From: Oryzias latipes
Taxonomy: Eukaryota > Chordata > Actinopteri > Beloniformes > Adrianichthyidae
Direction of reading: 5' to 3'
Assembly (NCBI RefSeq): GCF_002234675.1
Contig: NC_019862.2
Span: forward strand, 28,192,707-28,256,706
DNA length: 64,000 bases
Shown: piece after piece, positions 29,401 through 41,400 of the stretch
Layout: every line of letters begins with the position of its first letter
Position numbering within the stretch: the stretch's first letter is position 1
The notes under the pieces: model-generated
Told to the model about the DNA's origin: nothing
Database searches by the model: none
The model's input: only the letters and a program-made list of their open reading frames with translations
Translations under genes and position numbers: made by a program

Positions 29401-30497
29401 AAATAGACAAGTCTTGAAATGCTCAGAATTCCCGGTTTGTTGTCTTTCCTCATTTCATTCAAATATGTGAAAGGGACACAACTCCACACTGAAGGACTGC
29501 ACAAAAATGAGTTGTGACTATTGTTACTACAACTTTTTTTATTTTTAGTGAGAAAGTTAACGTACTGTTTGTTCATTTTGTTTTTCTTTGGTTTCCCAGA
29601 AACCTGTCCTAAATTCCCACTCTGATCATTTTTGGATCTGTTGTAAAAGCGTTCCTAGTGGGTTTTTTTTTATTATTAGGATTGTGCCGTTTTTAGGCAA
29701 AATTACAAAAACTGTAGTTTTCTAGGACATAGTTTTTTTTTTTGCAGAGCAGCAGTTCTGTAGAAATTTACCTTTGAGTTGTAGGCAGGGCTTTGGGTGG
29801 GGCAACCCCGCCACCCTTCCCCTCCCCGTTACAAGGAGCTCGGAGCAGGGAGCTTGTGGCCCACCCAGCGTATTTTCTACATCACGGATAAACTGTTTTT
29901 CAAGCTGCAATTTTTTCTGTCGGTCTCCTGATTCATGTTTTGAGTAAGGAAATACTCAGAAAGGAGATTTGAGCTGAAGTTTCTTTATATATGTCCTCTA
30001 TTATCAGAAAGAAATGCCACAGCAACATGTTAAAGCACCAAAAACAATTCTTTTTAGAGTGGGTCTTAAAAAAATAATTTAAACTACCATTAAGAGCGAT
30101 CCCCCTCTTTTAAACTGAAGGCAGCTGCTGTTTTATCAACATGTAAACAGATTTTCTACCAAACTGAACAGGATTGTTGGAGAGGTTAGAGTTTTTTCCA
30201 GGCTATAGGATTGTGACCTTTGTCGTCTCACTACAGGTCCTGTTGTTGCTCTCGAGCTGAACGGTGACGGAGTGGTGGAGGCCTGCAGGAACATCGCCAA
30301 TGAGGTGTTCAGTGCCACCAAGGTAACCAGGATTTACTTCTTTTTTTTTTTACAGTTTTGTGTGTAGCTCCTAAAAAAAATAATCCAACAAATGACAAAA
30401 CTTTTTTTCACAGGTTTTTGTTTCTGACAACAAAAATACTTCAACTCGAGATGTGGACAACTTCTTCAACTTTGCCGACATGCAGATGGGATTTTAA
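26404..30497 (+). CDS. rp2: RP2, ARL3 GTPase-activating protein (retinitis pigmentosa 2 homologue)
   Basis: Cilium- and membrane-associated GAP for the small GTPase ARL3, needed for release and traffic of lipidated cargo to cilia and photoreceptor outer segments. Exons: 26404-26550, 27699-28367, 29115-29229, 30237-30322, 30414-30497; joined length 366 residues (human about 350). The protein starts MGC, giving Gly2 for myristoylation and Cys3 for palmitoylation. The conserved QYSWDKREK precedes a TBCC-type beta-helix domain (about 50-200) with [20 protein letters not shown] and [10 protein letters not shown]. The catalytic arginine in CQQFR (Arg133 here, equivalent to human Arg118) is present. 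The C-terminal NDK-like domain (about 245-366) ends [10 protein letters not shown], matching the family. The large second exon also fits the vertebrate gene. No sign of disruption. Confidence 0.97.
27103..27540 (-). repeat. Dispersed repeat family R1, inverted copy in rp2 intron 1
   Basis: Starts AAAGGCCCGCTCCGGTGAAAA, the reverse complement of the R1 end (TTTTCAT-GAGTGGGTCTT type), then CATGTCCTCGTGGC, the counterpart of GCCACAAGAACATG. The other boundary is approximate. Confidence 0.55.
29605..30068 (+). repeat. Dispersed repeat family R1, long copy in rp2 intron 3
   Basis: Starts CCCACTCTGATCATTTTTGG and ends TTTTTAGAGTGGGTCTTA. Internal blocks include AGCGTTCCTAGTGG, TTTCTAGGACATAG, GCAGAGCAGCAG and CAACATGTTAAAGCACCAAA. 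The ends are near-inverted (CCCACTC and GAGTGGG), which suggests a short-TIR DNA element. Confidence 0.8.
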
Positions 30498-31096
30498 ACG
30501 GTTGGCCTTCAGGGACATCCGTCGCGCTACCTGAGATTATTCCACCGTGTCCGCTCAGCTCAGCTGCTGTAAAATAGTTCAGACTGGAAAATGGGCGTGT
30601 TTGATCAAATCCACCAAATCCATTTCAACATCCACGAGTGCAGAGAGGTAGAGCAGTCTCTGCTAATGGGTAATGTCTGCTGACGTCCTCTCTCGTCCAC
30701 CACCAAACCCCTGACATGTTCTGAACTGCTGTTTCATAAGCCACCTGCAGTTCAGTTCATTTAGAGACGAGGACCAGATCTACTTGAACTAAAACGGAAC
30801 AAAAGAATGGGGAAGAAGGAGCTGGCTATATAAAACTATTTTTAGATTAAGTGCATTACAACTCCAGTTTCCTCTTTATTATCTAAGAGAAATGGCATCC
30901 TGTGTGGTTTCCTTCTGCAAGTCTCATCATTTTTATAGGGTTGGTGTCTTCAGTGCCATTCTTTTTCTTTCTTTTAACTCAAACCAGTCTGGCCACCTTC
31001 CCTCGAATGTCAGAGACACCTTTGACCCCTGAAGCAGCTCTGGCTTTTCTTATGAAAACATTTTCTGAATTACACAAACTAAATCGTGCGACAGGT

Positions 31097-31102
31097 AATA
31101 AA
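31097..31102 (+). terminator. rp2: Candidate rp2 poly(A) signal
   Basis: AATAAA 600 bp after the rp2 stop codon. It is one of several AT-rich possibilities, so usage is uncertain. Confidence 0.3.
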
Positions 31103-32192
31103 TCCTTTAGACTGCGTTTTTTCCTCATTTTGATGCTCAGTTCTGTGCATAACGTGTATCTAATGTTGCTCTCAGCTTGTTCTTCTCAACAGGAGGGCTG
31201 AGATTGGACAAAATACTGTGGTAAATGACTAACTTTAGCCAAATGCCAGTCAAGAGAGTCATCTAAAAGAGTCTCTGACTCACATTTATTTCCTCTTTTT
31301 TTGTTAAAACTCAACCATCACTTAAATATACTACCATTACAATCAGAGGCAATGATAAATATGACTTTAGCAAACATGCATTTATTAAATCTGTGATATG
31401 AAATTGTACTTATCTGGATTCAGGAGGAGTATTTTACATGTGGAAACATAAAGGGAGTTTTTTTGTTGTTGTTGTTCTACATTATCAGCAATCACATTAT
31501 ATATATATTCATCAAAACAAAAGTTTTCTGTCTAGACCGTCAATCATGGTATGTACACTTTGAATCTTAGCTGCAAACATTACTGTGAATGGTTATTTCT
31601 TCTAAAAGGATTTGATTTTTTCTGTTGGTGTTCATTGAAACTCTGCTGTAATTTAGTTTTTTAATTCCTAAACATTCCTGCCTAAAGACAAATGAAATGG
31701 AAAAAAAAACACACATAGCACATGGATAAAACAATGAAGGCAGAGATGAGTTTTGGACGAGCTGTGATTTCTGTACACATATCTCTAAATACTTTCATAT
31801 TTGTCTTTTCTTAACTTGTAGTTGTTTTTTTTTTTTTAATTCTTTTTTGGATAAATGAACTTTTGTGGCATTATGTTGTGCATATTTGAAACTTGCTGTA
31901 TAGATGATTTGATAAGCCAAATCAAGAATGTTTGAATGTTTCCTTTTAGCAAAAGGAGCCTGTGATTATTTTTAAAATGTTTCTTTTATACTTTGTTTTT
32001 CTTTTTTTGTATAAAAATGTAACATCCATTGTTTTGTACAAGTTCATGTGTTTTACGCTGTTATAAATAGAGAAACCAAATGAAAACATCAATGTGGTGG
32101 TCTATGATAAATCTGGAGTCAACAACAGATTGTCATTACGTTATATAAATCATCTTTAGACGTGTCTATGTAGACTCTCATTCATCCAGGTT

Positions 32193-32334
32193 GATTCCAT
32201 CATAGTAGTAGGTTTAGTTTTACTTTGTCAATTCAGAATTGACAAAGCCTTTTGGATAAGAGGTGAAACGTCTTCTGACTTTAAAAACCTTAAGTCCAGA
32301 TGACAACCCCTAAACCTACTACTATGATGAAATC
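32193..32334. mobile_element. Small palindromic MITE-like element
   Basis: The left arm (32195-32216, with CATCATAGTAGTAGG and TTTA) is matched in reverse complement by 32311-32334 (TAAACCTACTACTATGATG). The centre has its own palindrome, CTTTGTCAATTC then AGAATTGACAAAG (32223-32247). GAGGTGAAACGTCTTC lies between them. No clear target duplication. Confidence 0.7.
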
Positions 32335-32849
32335 CTCTTTAGAGATATTGATCATTGTAATATATATATATATTTTTAAAATGGCTGAAGTAAACTAGAA
32401 CAGACATCTAAAACGCTTTTCTGGGCAAAAGGAAGGGTTGTATTTTATTTTTGAGACCTGCCCTGTTAAAAAGCTTCTGAGGTCAATTTCAGCCATTTTA
32501 ATCAATATAAATAGAATTATGCATCTATTTTAAAACATATGTAAATATTTAATGGTTGAATAACTTAATTTGTTGGTTTAGCAATACAGTGATTTTCTTT
32601 TTGTGGCCTTTTTTTTTTTTAAACCTAAAGCTGTGGAAGTTTGATTAATATAAACAGCAAATATAAAAAATGAGATTTTATTGAATCAAACATTTTATTG
32701 ATCGTCTTTGCAGTTGCTAATCCATTATTTAATTTGTGTAGATACATATTAAAATAAATAAGAGCTGTTGTGTTTTTTAAAGAAAACTTTATTAACAAAA
32801 GTTAATATCCATAATATCCATAGAAAGAGATTGTTGTTAACCGGTGGAG

Positions 32850-33072
32850 TTTAGGACCTGGAGGGGGCGCGGCACAATAGTGTCGTTGTGCCGTGTTGGT
32901 GGACAGGCTGCTGCCTTAAGATTCCCCTTCTGTTGGATTTGGACCCAAAAAAGATCCAGCATTGAAGTCCCAGTCCGGACCGGGAGGCCCTCCTTTTATT
33001 AGCATCTGTTAGCACGGTCCACCTGACCGCATGTGGACGTGGAAAAGGCCAGCCGCAGCGCGTGGAGAGAAG
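32850..33072 (+). promoter_or_regulatory. jade3: Candidate non-coding first exon / CpG promoter of jade3
   Basis: This GC-rich stretch ends GAGAGAAG followed by GTAGGACG, a good splice donor at 33073, and lies upstream of the coding exons in the same orientation; CpG-rich DNA continues to about 33.4 kb. The start is a guess and cannot be verified here. Confidence 0.35.
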
Positions 33073-35318
33073 GTAGGACGGGGGTGAATGTGAACAATAT
33101 GCCCGTGTCTACTCTGTGTGCGGGCATGGATTTGCCCCGGATTCATATCCGGACCACGGGGCCCCGCTCCTCACCCTGCTCCCCCAAACCTGCTATGCGT
33201 CCCGACACTCCTGATGTATTTTAGCAACCACCTATTTTTCTTTTAGTTCGTAGCCATGTGTTTTTCCCCCTCTGTGGGACGCTCCTAGTTGGGCCATCCC
33301 GATGTTTGGCTCGCCGTCGCTCGGAAGTGACATCTTTGTATGACGGTGGCGCCATGTTTGATTTCAGCCCGCTTTGGGCCCGCGCGAGGCTGAGTCAGCG
33401 TGCGAGTTGGCGCCAATACTGCTCATAAAGCAACAACTTTAGACTTTTTTTCCCCACGTGTTTCACTGGTACTCCATTAAAGTTTACTTATCCAGATGCG
33501 GTATCAGCGCCCGCATGGTGTACAAAAGGAGTTTTAAATATGGCGGCATCATTAGTTTCCTACTGTTTTTGGCTTTCTTTGATGTGCTGATAAATATTCT
33601 GGGATCATTGAAGAAGCTAAATCAACAAATTTACATCTTCTTGACCCGCAGCTTTTGTTCTGTTTGCAAAGTTTATCATTAATTTAGTGACAACACTGAT
33701 TACTGGTCCTTACCGTGAAGTTTTCGGCCCCGTAGTATTATCTGGCTGATCCCTCTTTCGCCTGGAGCATGCGCACATCTGTCACTCTTAGATCTCCTTT
33801 TTGTTTTCTTTTCTAAAAAAAAAAAACTTCTCTTATTCTTATTCGAAAGGAGAAAAGATATTTATATTTTATACTTTAAATACTTAGAATAAAAGCAAAT
33901 AAAAAGTGAAAAAAAGTAATTGAAAAAGGTACTAAATATAAATATATACATGCATATCGGCAATATAGTGTATATGTGTGCTTGTGGATGACTTCATTCA
34001 GTTTAGAATAACAGTCACTGGCAAGTTTATGTCTTATTTCTATATTTGAGTTCCTGGAATTAAGTCATAGGGTTTATTGATTCTATATTTGTAGCAATTC
34101 AAGTTTTTTTTGACTGTGTGATTCTGTTTTTTTATTTGCTTGTTTTTAAATTGTTCCATATCCAGACTCCTTGAATTGAAACATATCTTTCCTTTTTTCT
34201 GAATTTTGACAATGAGACAAATCAAGCATCCTTTTAAACTATGATTATTATTCTTTTTTTTTTTAATATATGTTATGGAGGACATCTTTTTAAATTTTAA
34301 TATTTTTAAAGACGGTGTAATGGACTGGATGGATCTCCAGCTTGAGTTTAAAGTCTGATGAGTAAAGGAAGCAAAGTGAGTTGGCTCAAGGGCACTTTGG
34401 CATTTAGACCAGACGTTAATATTCGAACTTTCTAATCTACCCAAATAAACAAAAACAAAAAGGAGAAAACATGCAGTTCAGTAAATATCTAGGCTAAAAT
34501 AAGGCAGGTAAAGGGATTTTTTTCAGCCTTTGTATAACACATTTTAACAACAGGATCAAAATTAACCATTAAACTTCAGCTTTATTATTATATCAACACG
34601 TCGTCATCGTTCTAACAACAAAAACTATATTATGAATTACTATATATTAATACTTAGTGAGATATTACTCAGATTTAGGTTGTTTTTATTGAATCATTTG
34701 AACAAATTCAAAGACACAAACAAACATGACAAATCAAAATCAGGTTGGCGTCCTCCAGATTCATTTACATCTTGGAAAAAAAAGCCACAGTGTTGCGTTA
34801 TTATGTAGAGGATGTATGGTTGACCTGATCTTTGCTTGAAACTTATGTTGGATTTTTCAAATCCTCTCCTGTTTACCTCCTGCAGATGTGAACACCAGTC
34901 GTGGTTAAACATGTATAAAGAGAAAACTGTCCATGCGTACTTTTTACTCAGCAGTATAACCTTACTGCGGTGTGGAGCAGAGCTGGCTGCAGGCCCTCTC
35001 ATCCTCCTCCTCGTCCTCTTCCTCCTCATTCACTCCTCATGGGGAATGTGAGGCATGTCCTGTCTGTTCAAACGGTGTACTGTACACGGCCCTTAGCAGT
35101 TTGAAGTTTAAATCACTCATTTATTGGGCTACAGGTGTACGAATGATGTCTATATATATATTTTATTTAGTTCGTACTTGCATTCCTTTTTCTTTATACA
35201 TTAAAGTATCTAATTGTCTTTTTTTGGGAGGATTCTGCAACAAGAACATGGTCATCAGAACTGTCATCACTAACTCTTTGATGCTCTTATTCTGAAAATA
35301 ACTCCCCTTTTTTTGCAG

Positions 35319-35387
35319 ATAAGAAGCAAAGTGGGAATTTGGCAACTGGAAGAATCTACTAGCATGCTTTTCAATTGGAAATTTATG
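35319..35387 (+). other. jade3: Candidate 5' UTR exon of jade3
   Basis: A 69-bp segment with a strong acceptor (CCCCTTTTTTTGCAG before 35319) and a strong donor (ATG then GTAAGC at 35388) directly upstream of the first coding exon. If spliced to 35484 it places a 12-codon upstream reading frame in the leader. Confidence 0.5.
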
Positions 35388-35494
35388 GTAAGCAATGGTC
35401 TTTTTCTTGAACAGTCTCTCCATGGCCTTCCTTGGTCAGTGACGGCCTTCTGATGTGTGCTCCATCCTCTTGTTCTCCCACAGGATGTTACAGG

Positions 35495-38400
35495 ATGAAA
35501 CGTCTCAGGTTGTCCAGCAGCAGCGACAGTTCTGACAATGAAAGTAGGTCACGTGTCTTGGACAGCATTTTTTCTCTTAATGTACCAACATTATTTACAC
35601 TTTTGGGTCTTCGTCTAGGTCCTTCAACCTCCTACTTCTCTTCTAACAAGTATGATAGCAAACCTGGAACCCCCGCCTCCAACCCAAAGAAACCGGCTGA
35701 AGTATGGGCATCTTTTGTACGGTCAGACTGTACGCTCACTGTGGAGACGTCTCAGGACCGTGGGCTTGACTCCTGGTGGCCTCCTGTCTCCCACAGGTGT
35801 TCCGAAAAGACCTGATCAGTGCCATGAAGCTGCCCGACTCCCACCACATCTCCCCAGAGGACTTCTACCTGCTGGCAGACACCTGGAAGCAGAAGTGGGA
35901 GAAAGGAGTTCAGGTGCCGGCGAGTCCGGACACCATCCCGGAACCCTCAGTCCGGTGGGTGGGCCGACTTTAGCAAGCTTCCGCGTGAAACCGGATCAAG
36001 GCTCCTTTCAAGGCTGCTGACACATTTGTTGTTAATTTCTCAGGGTGATCGCAGAGAAGTCCAAAGAAATGCTTTTCAGCCACCAGAGGAAGAACATCCA
36101 GTGTTCGGGTCAGGAATCTGCAGAACCGGGTTATGTGAACATCAGAGAGCTGGCAGAGGCTATGTGTCCATATGATCTGGATGACATGGACCTTTACTGG
36201 CTGCAAGCGCTCAACCAGGAGCTTGTCCTCATGGGTAAGAAATGGAGGGGGGAATTTTTATTCCCTCTAGAACAGTGTTTTTCAACCAGTTGATGATCAG
36301 GTGTGCCGTGGGAAATTACCCATTCATTGATGCAAAAACATTTACCATCTCCAGAATTTCAGCTCTGTGTTCATCCAGGCCCTGATAAAACACTGAGTAG
36401 TCATAAATATGAAAGATCATAAAAAAACTTTTTTTTAGTGTTTGTTTGATTCTATTAAAGACATTTTGATAAGAATGACGGTACCACGACGCAGCTTCAG
36501 CTGTTTTCGGAAAAGTCCCGCCCCTTTATCTGTCTCCACCAATCATTCTTGGAGGCTTAATCATACATCCTCAGTCTGTCCAATCAGAAGTGGTTAAAGT
36601 CTTCACTTTCTCTCAGTTCCAACAAAAACACCGGCTAAAGCTCGTCTTTAGCGGTGTAGCTTTCCGCGGGTCCTGGTGTCAGACCGTGGAACAATGAAGC
36701 TCAGAGAGTCCCTGCAATTGGCAGCAGTTTCACACTACATCTCCCATGATGCATCACACATCAAACAGTTTTTAAATCTTCTTGATGAAATCAGAGGTCA
36801 ACAGTTTAGTTCTCCTTCAAGGTTTTTGTTTATTAACAGCCAAACATCCCAGAGTTTGGTCCAAGTCATCTTTCTAACTGAAACACTTTTCTAAGAACGT
36901 CTGGATTATTTTATATGTTAAACTTAAGAAGTAATAACAACATTTAAGAAACAGGATCAAGGTGAAGCGGCCAACAGACACAATTAAACTAAATTGAAAC
37001 AATTTTATCATCTAAAAATAAATAAAACATTTTTTTTAAAGTTTTCAAAGACTTCATCTTTGATTAAGACAAAAGAAAAACTAAGAAAACTTCAACATGT
37101 TCACTTTTTGTGTAGCTGCAGAAATAATAAATATGTTAGTCTTTTTGTGTAAACTTTATCAAACAAATTGTGATCATGTAATTTTTCAAAAATTACAGTG
37201 GCCTTTGCACCAACATTAAAAAAAATATAAAAAAATAAATAAATCACAATTTGGAAAGAACATACATAAAATTGCATGTTAAAGAACTGAAGGGTAAAAC
37301 AACTTCCAGGGTAAAATGTCAAATAATTTAGTTGAAAATTATTACTGAAAACTAACTTTTATCACATCTTTTAGAAAAACCTTGCGGAGGGACGGTTCAT
37401 CAATGCACCCTATAGAGTTTCTCCTTTTTTAATTTTTGGATGCTGATTTTTGTCAAGGATAAAGTGTGCCTTGACTCAAAGAAGGTTGAAAAACTCTGCT
37501 CTAGAAGACTGGAATCTAAAATCCTTTGGATTATTAGACGGTGAATCACAGCAAGTTACAGTTTTGTAAAGCGCCGTGTCATGCCTCCTCCACAGGGGAG
37601 GAACCCATAGACGAGCTCACGATGGAGCGAGCCATGGAGGCCCTGGAGAAGCATTGCCACGACAACATGAAGCACGCCATTGAGACGGTGGAAGGCCTGG
37701 GTATAGAATACGACGAAGACGTCATTTGCGATGTGTGCCGCTCCCCAGACAGCGAAGAGGGAAACGACATGGTGTTTTGTGACAAGTGCAACATCTGTGT
37801 ACACCAGGCAAGTGTACACGGAGATGAATGCTGTTCAAATAACGACTGTGGGCTGAAAACCTGCTCGTTTCCTCAAAGGCGTGTTACGGCATAGTCAAAG
37901 TGCCGGTTGGGAACTGGCTGTGCAGGACGTGTGTCCTCGGCATCCTCCCACAGTGCCTGCTGTGTCCCCAGAAGGGCGGGGCAATGAAGGCGACCCGGGC
38001 CGGCACCAAGTGGGCTCACGTGAGTTGTGCCCTGTGGATACCAGAGGTAAGGGAATATACCCCACCCACCCATGCCGCCGCCTGGTTCCTGAAAATATCC
38101 GACCAACTGTGCATGTTGTCACTGTGCAGGTGAGCATTGCATGTCCAGAGCGGATGGAGCCCATCACAAAAATCTCCCACATCCCTCCCAGCCGCTGGTC
38201 CCTCATCTGCAGTCTGTGTAAGCTGAAAACAGGCGCCTGCATCCAGGTAGGCGGGGCTAATGTTCACCAATACAATTGCTGTTGATGGGGGGGAAAAAGG
38301 TTGTTGTTTTTGATAAAACTCTTAAAAAAAAATTTTCTTTTCAAAACAAAGAACTTCTAAATAGACTAAACTGAATAAAAGTGATATTTAATGTTTTTTC

Positions 38401-41400
38401 TTTTTGTTTTATTGTGAAACATTTTTTGTATAGCTGTTTAAAATGACCTTGTTTTACCAGTTAAAGGTTCTCTGATTCCGATTGAGTCCTCCTCATAGTG
38501 CACAGTGATAAATTTGTTTTTTTATCTCCAACTTTTGGATTAGTAGGACGTTGAAATGAATTAAAATGTTAAAATTTGGAGGTTGCTCACTTTAATGGGG
38601 AGATTAACTCTGTATGTCGTCTTAGCAAACCCACAGTTTATCTGAATGTTTGGTGTGTTAGATCTAAAATGGTCTCGGGGCTTATTTACACTGATCTATA
38701 CGCGGCGATTCTCCGTTGCGTCAACACAAAAGAAATAGAACGTCCATTAATCAATCAGAAGATTACGTCGCCTCCGTCACGTCTGCGTCTGATGTCCGTC
38801 CCTCCACCACCCAAGCTTTACGCAGGAGTTCCATTGCCAACGCTCCAAGTTTGCATCAAAAAGACGGAGAAGCGGGAAACGGGGCCAGGTTTTAAAATCT
38901 AAACTTCCTTTATGACTCAAATTATGCATTTTACAAGGACTCAGTGAGGAAGGAGAGGGCACGTGGCCTAGGTGCAAAGGTTTTGGATGAACTGATCGAC
39001 ACAGGGCTGGCAGGACAAACCGGTCCTCCAGAAACCAGGGGGAGGAGGGTGACCGCTGACAGACCGCTGTAAATCGGTTTTCAAACGCTCGACCTTAACC
39101 CTCTACCCTTTTGTCTGCTTTCTTTTAGGGTTTTAGAGTGTGAGACAGTTGCTTTGAGAGGCTGTGGCATTTTTTGAAGTTTCTTTATGAGCCAATGATC
39201 GTTTTCGGACCTCTCAAGCACAGCTGCAGTGCTAACAACGAAAGATCACATATGATGATCGTTAATGTGTTAACATTTAGTCATATTTGAGACTTTACCT
39301 GAACCAAAAACTGAGTGCATGTCTCTCCACTCTCCTTCCAGTGCTCTGTGAAGAACTGCACGATTCCCTTCCATGTGACCTGTGCCTTTGAGCACAGCTT
39401 AGAGATGAAAACCATCCTGGACGAAGGCGACGAGGTCAAGTTCAAGTCCTTCTGCCTTAAGCACAGCAAGCCCAAGTCTGGGGAGGCTGGGCTGAGCCCG
39501 GCGCGCTCCAAGCCCCCCGGAGAGGTGGGGAAGGTGGGACAGCGGGCCCAGAGGCTGCAGGAGCTGGAGGAGGAATTCTACACTCTGGTTCATCTGCAGG
39601 AGGTGGCACAGCTCCTCAGGCTCTCAGAGCGCATCCTGGACTTCATTTATCAGTACTGGAAGCTCAAAAGAAAATCCAACTTCAATAAACCTCTGCTGCC
39701 CCCCAAAGAGGAGGAGAACGGCGTGCTGCAGCCTCACGAGGACAGCGTCCACACGCGCATGCGGATGTTTATGCACCTGCGGCAGGATCTAGAGCGGGTT
39801 GGTGCTTTTTAAGAAATGTTTTCATCCTGCGGTGTTGAGATCACCGGAGTCTTTGTCTTTGAAATTGGAGAAACCGTCTCCAGTCCAGGATGTCATCATT
39901 CAGTTCAGTTTGCAGATTTGTCTAAACACAGTAATGCTTTATTCATTCAAATTAAAAATCTGATCCATGATAAAAATAAAATGCTGATGTAATGAGTGCA
40001 GAAACTCTTAAGATGTATTTAACGTCCCACTCCAATCATTTTTGGATCCATTTTAAAAGTCTTTTAACTACTATTTTAGCCGAAAATCAAAGAACTTTCT
40101 GTTTTCTAGGAAATAATTTTTGCAGAATGGCAGGGGTTCACCAGAAATTCCCCTCTGAGTTGACTGCACTCATTTCCCATCATCCCTTTCTTTGCATGCT
40201 CTCCTGCCAGTCTACAGCCCCTCACACACCCAACCTAACATTACTGGGGCAACAAAGTTTTGAGTCACATTCCAGCTCAGATGAAGAAGAAAAAAGTATA
40301 CAGATCTTTTTCTCTGCAAGTGGATGAGTGAGAATGGAGCAGAGCTTGTGGCCCCGCCCTGCATACATTCTGCATCACAAATAAGTTCTTCTTCGTACAG
40401 AATTTTTTTTTTCTGCTCCTGATTCACAACAATTGAAATACAGAAATACTCAGGAATGCCATTTTAAGCTTAATTTATTTTATATATGTCCTCCATCATC
40501 AGAAAAACACCATTTTCATTTGAGTGGGTCTTAAATCTGCCTCATCCAACGTCATTCATAGAAGCTGTTTAATTGTTTCACCTCTTTTGTTCAGGTGAGG
40601 AATCTTTGCTACATGGTAAGTCGGCGAGAGAAGCTGAAGCTGAAGCAAAGCAAAGATCAGGAGCAGATGTTCAACCTGCATGTGCAGCTCATGGACCTGG
40701 AAGTGTCAGCTGGTGAGCGCACACACTGTTTTTCTGACTGAACTGAAATTTGGGGGGAAAAAAATAAGAAAAAAAAAAGCAGACAAGAAGCTTTATTTGT
40801 ATTGTTTCCAGGTTGTTTTATACACAGGCTTAAAATTGATCCACAAATAATATTTAATATCTGAAAAAGTCTTAAATAAATTCATTCAACCAAAAACTAG
40901 GGATGCCACAATTCTGTTAAAAACTGAACCGCACATAATTGAACTGAATTGTTGGATCCCTGCTGCCTACCACTAACTTACATTGGAAGAGTCAAGCACA
41001 TGTTGGGCTTAATTCAATATATTTAACATCGTTTTATTACATTACACCAGATGTGGTGGAAGCACACTGAGAGGTTTCTCTTGCATATGAGCAAATCAAA
41101 AGTTACAACAATTTTTAAGGCCAGGTTGAGATAGAATCGCAGAATAATTACAGAACATATCGATGAAAACAATATGTAACAAAATTTGGTTTGGGTTGTG
41201 CACCAGTCTGGTTTACAGTGTTGGCAGGAGTTGCATTCTAAAAATCAATAAAAGGCAAAAGTAATCAACTTTAGGTTTTTACAGTAATTCTAAATGTTTT
41301 AAGGCTGTAATACTCCTTACTACACACTTGATCCACTTTTACCAGACAGGCAGAACATTTTCTTTCCTGTTTGAACAGACGAAGCTTTAAACCTTCATAG

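Larger units (their letters stand above)
30498..35318. other. rp2 3' flank and jade3 upstream region
   Basis: The first part is presumably the rp2 3' UTR; a possible poly(A) signal AATAAA lies at 31097-31102, but others further on cannot be excluded. A small palindromic element lies at 32.19-32.33 kb and a CpG-rich candidate first exon of jade3 at about 32.85-33.07 kb. Otherwise AT-rich, with no convincing exon. Confidence 0.5.

Noticed and set aside
35432-36020. Overlapping frames of 122-127 codons
   Set aside because: They read through jade3 introns in wrong frames; the exon model with matching JADE3 protein replaces them.
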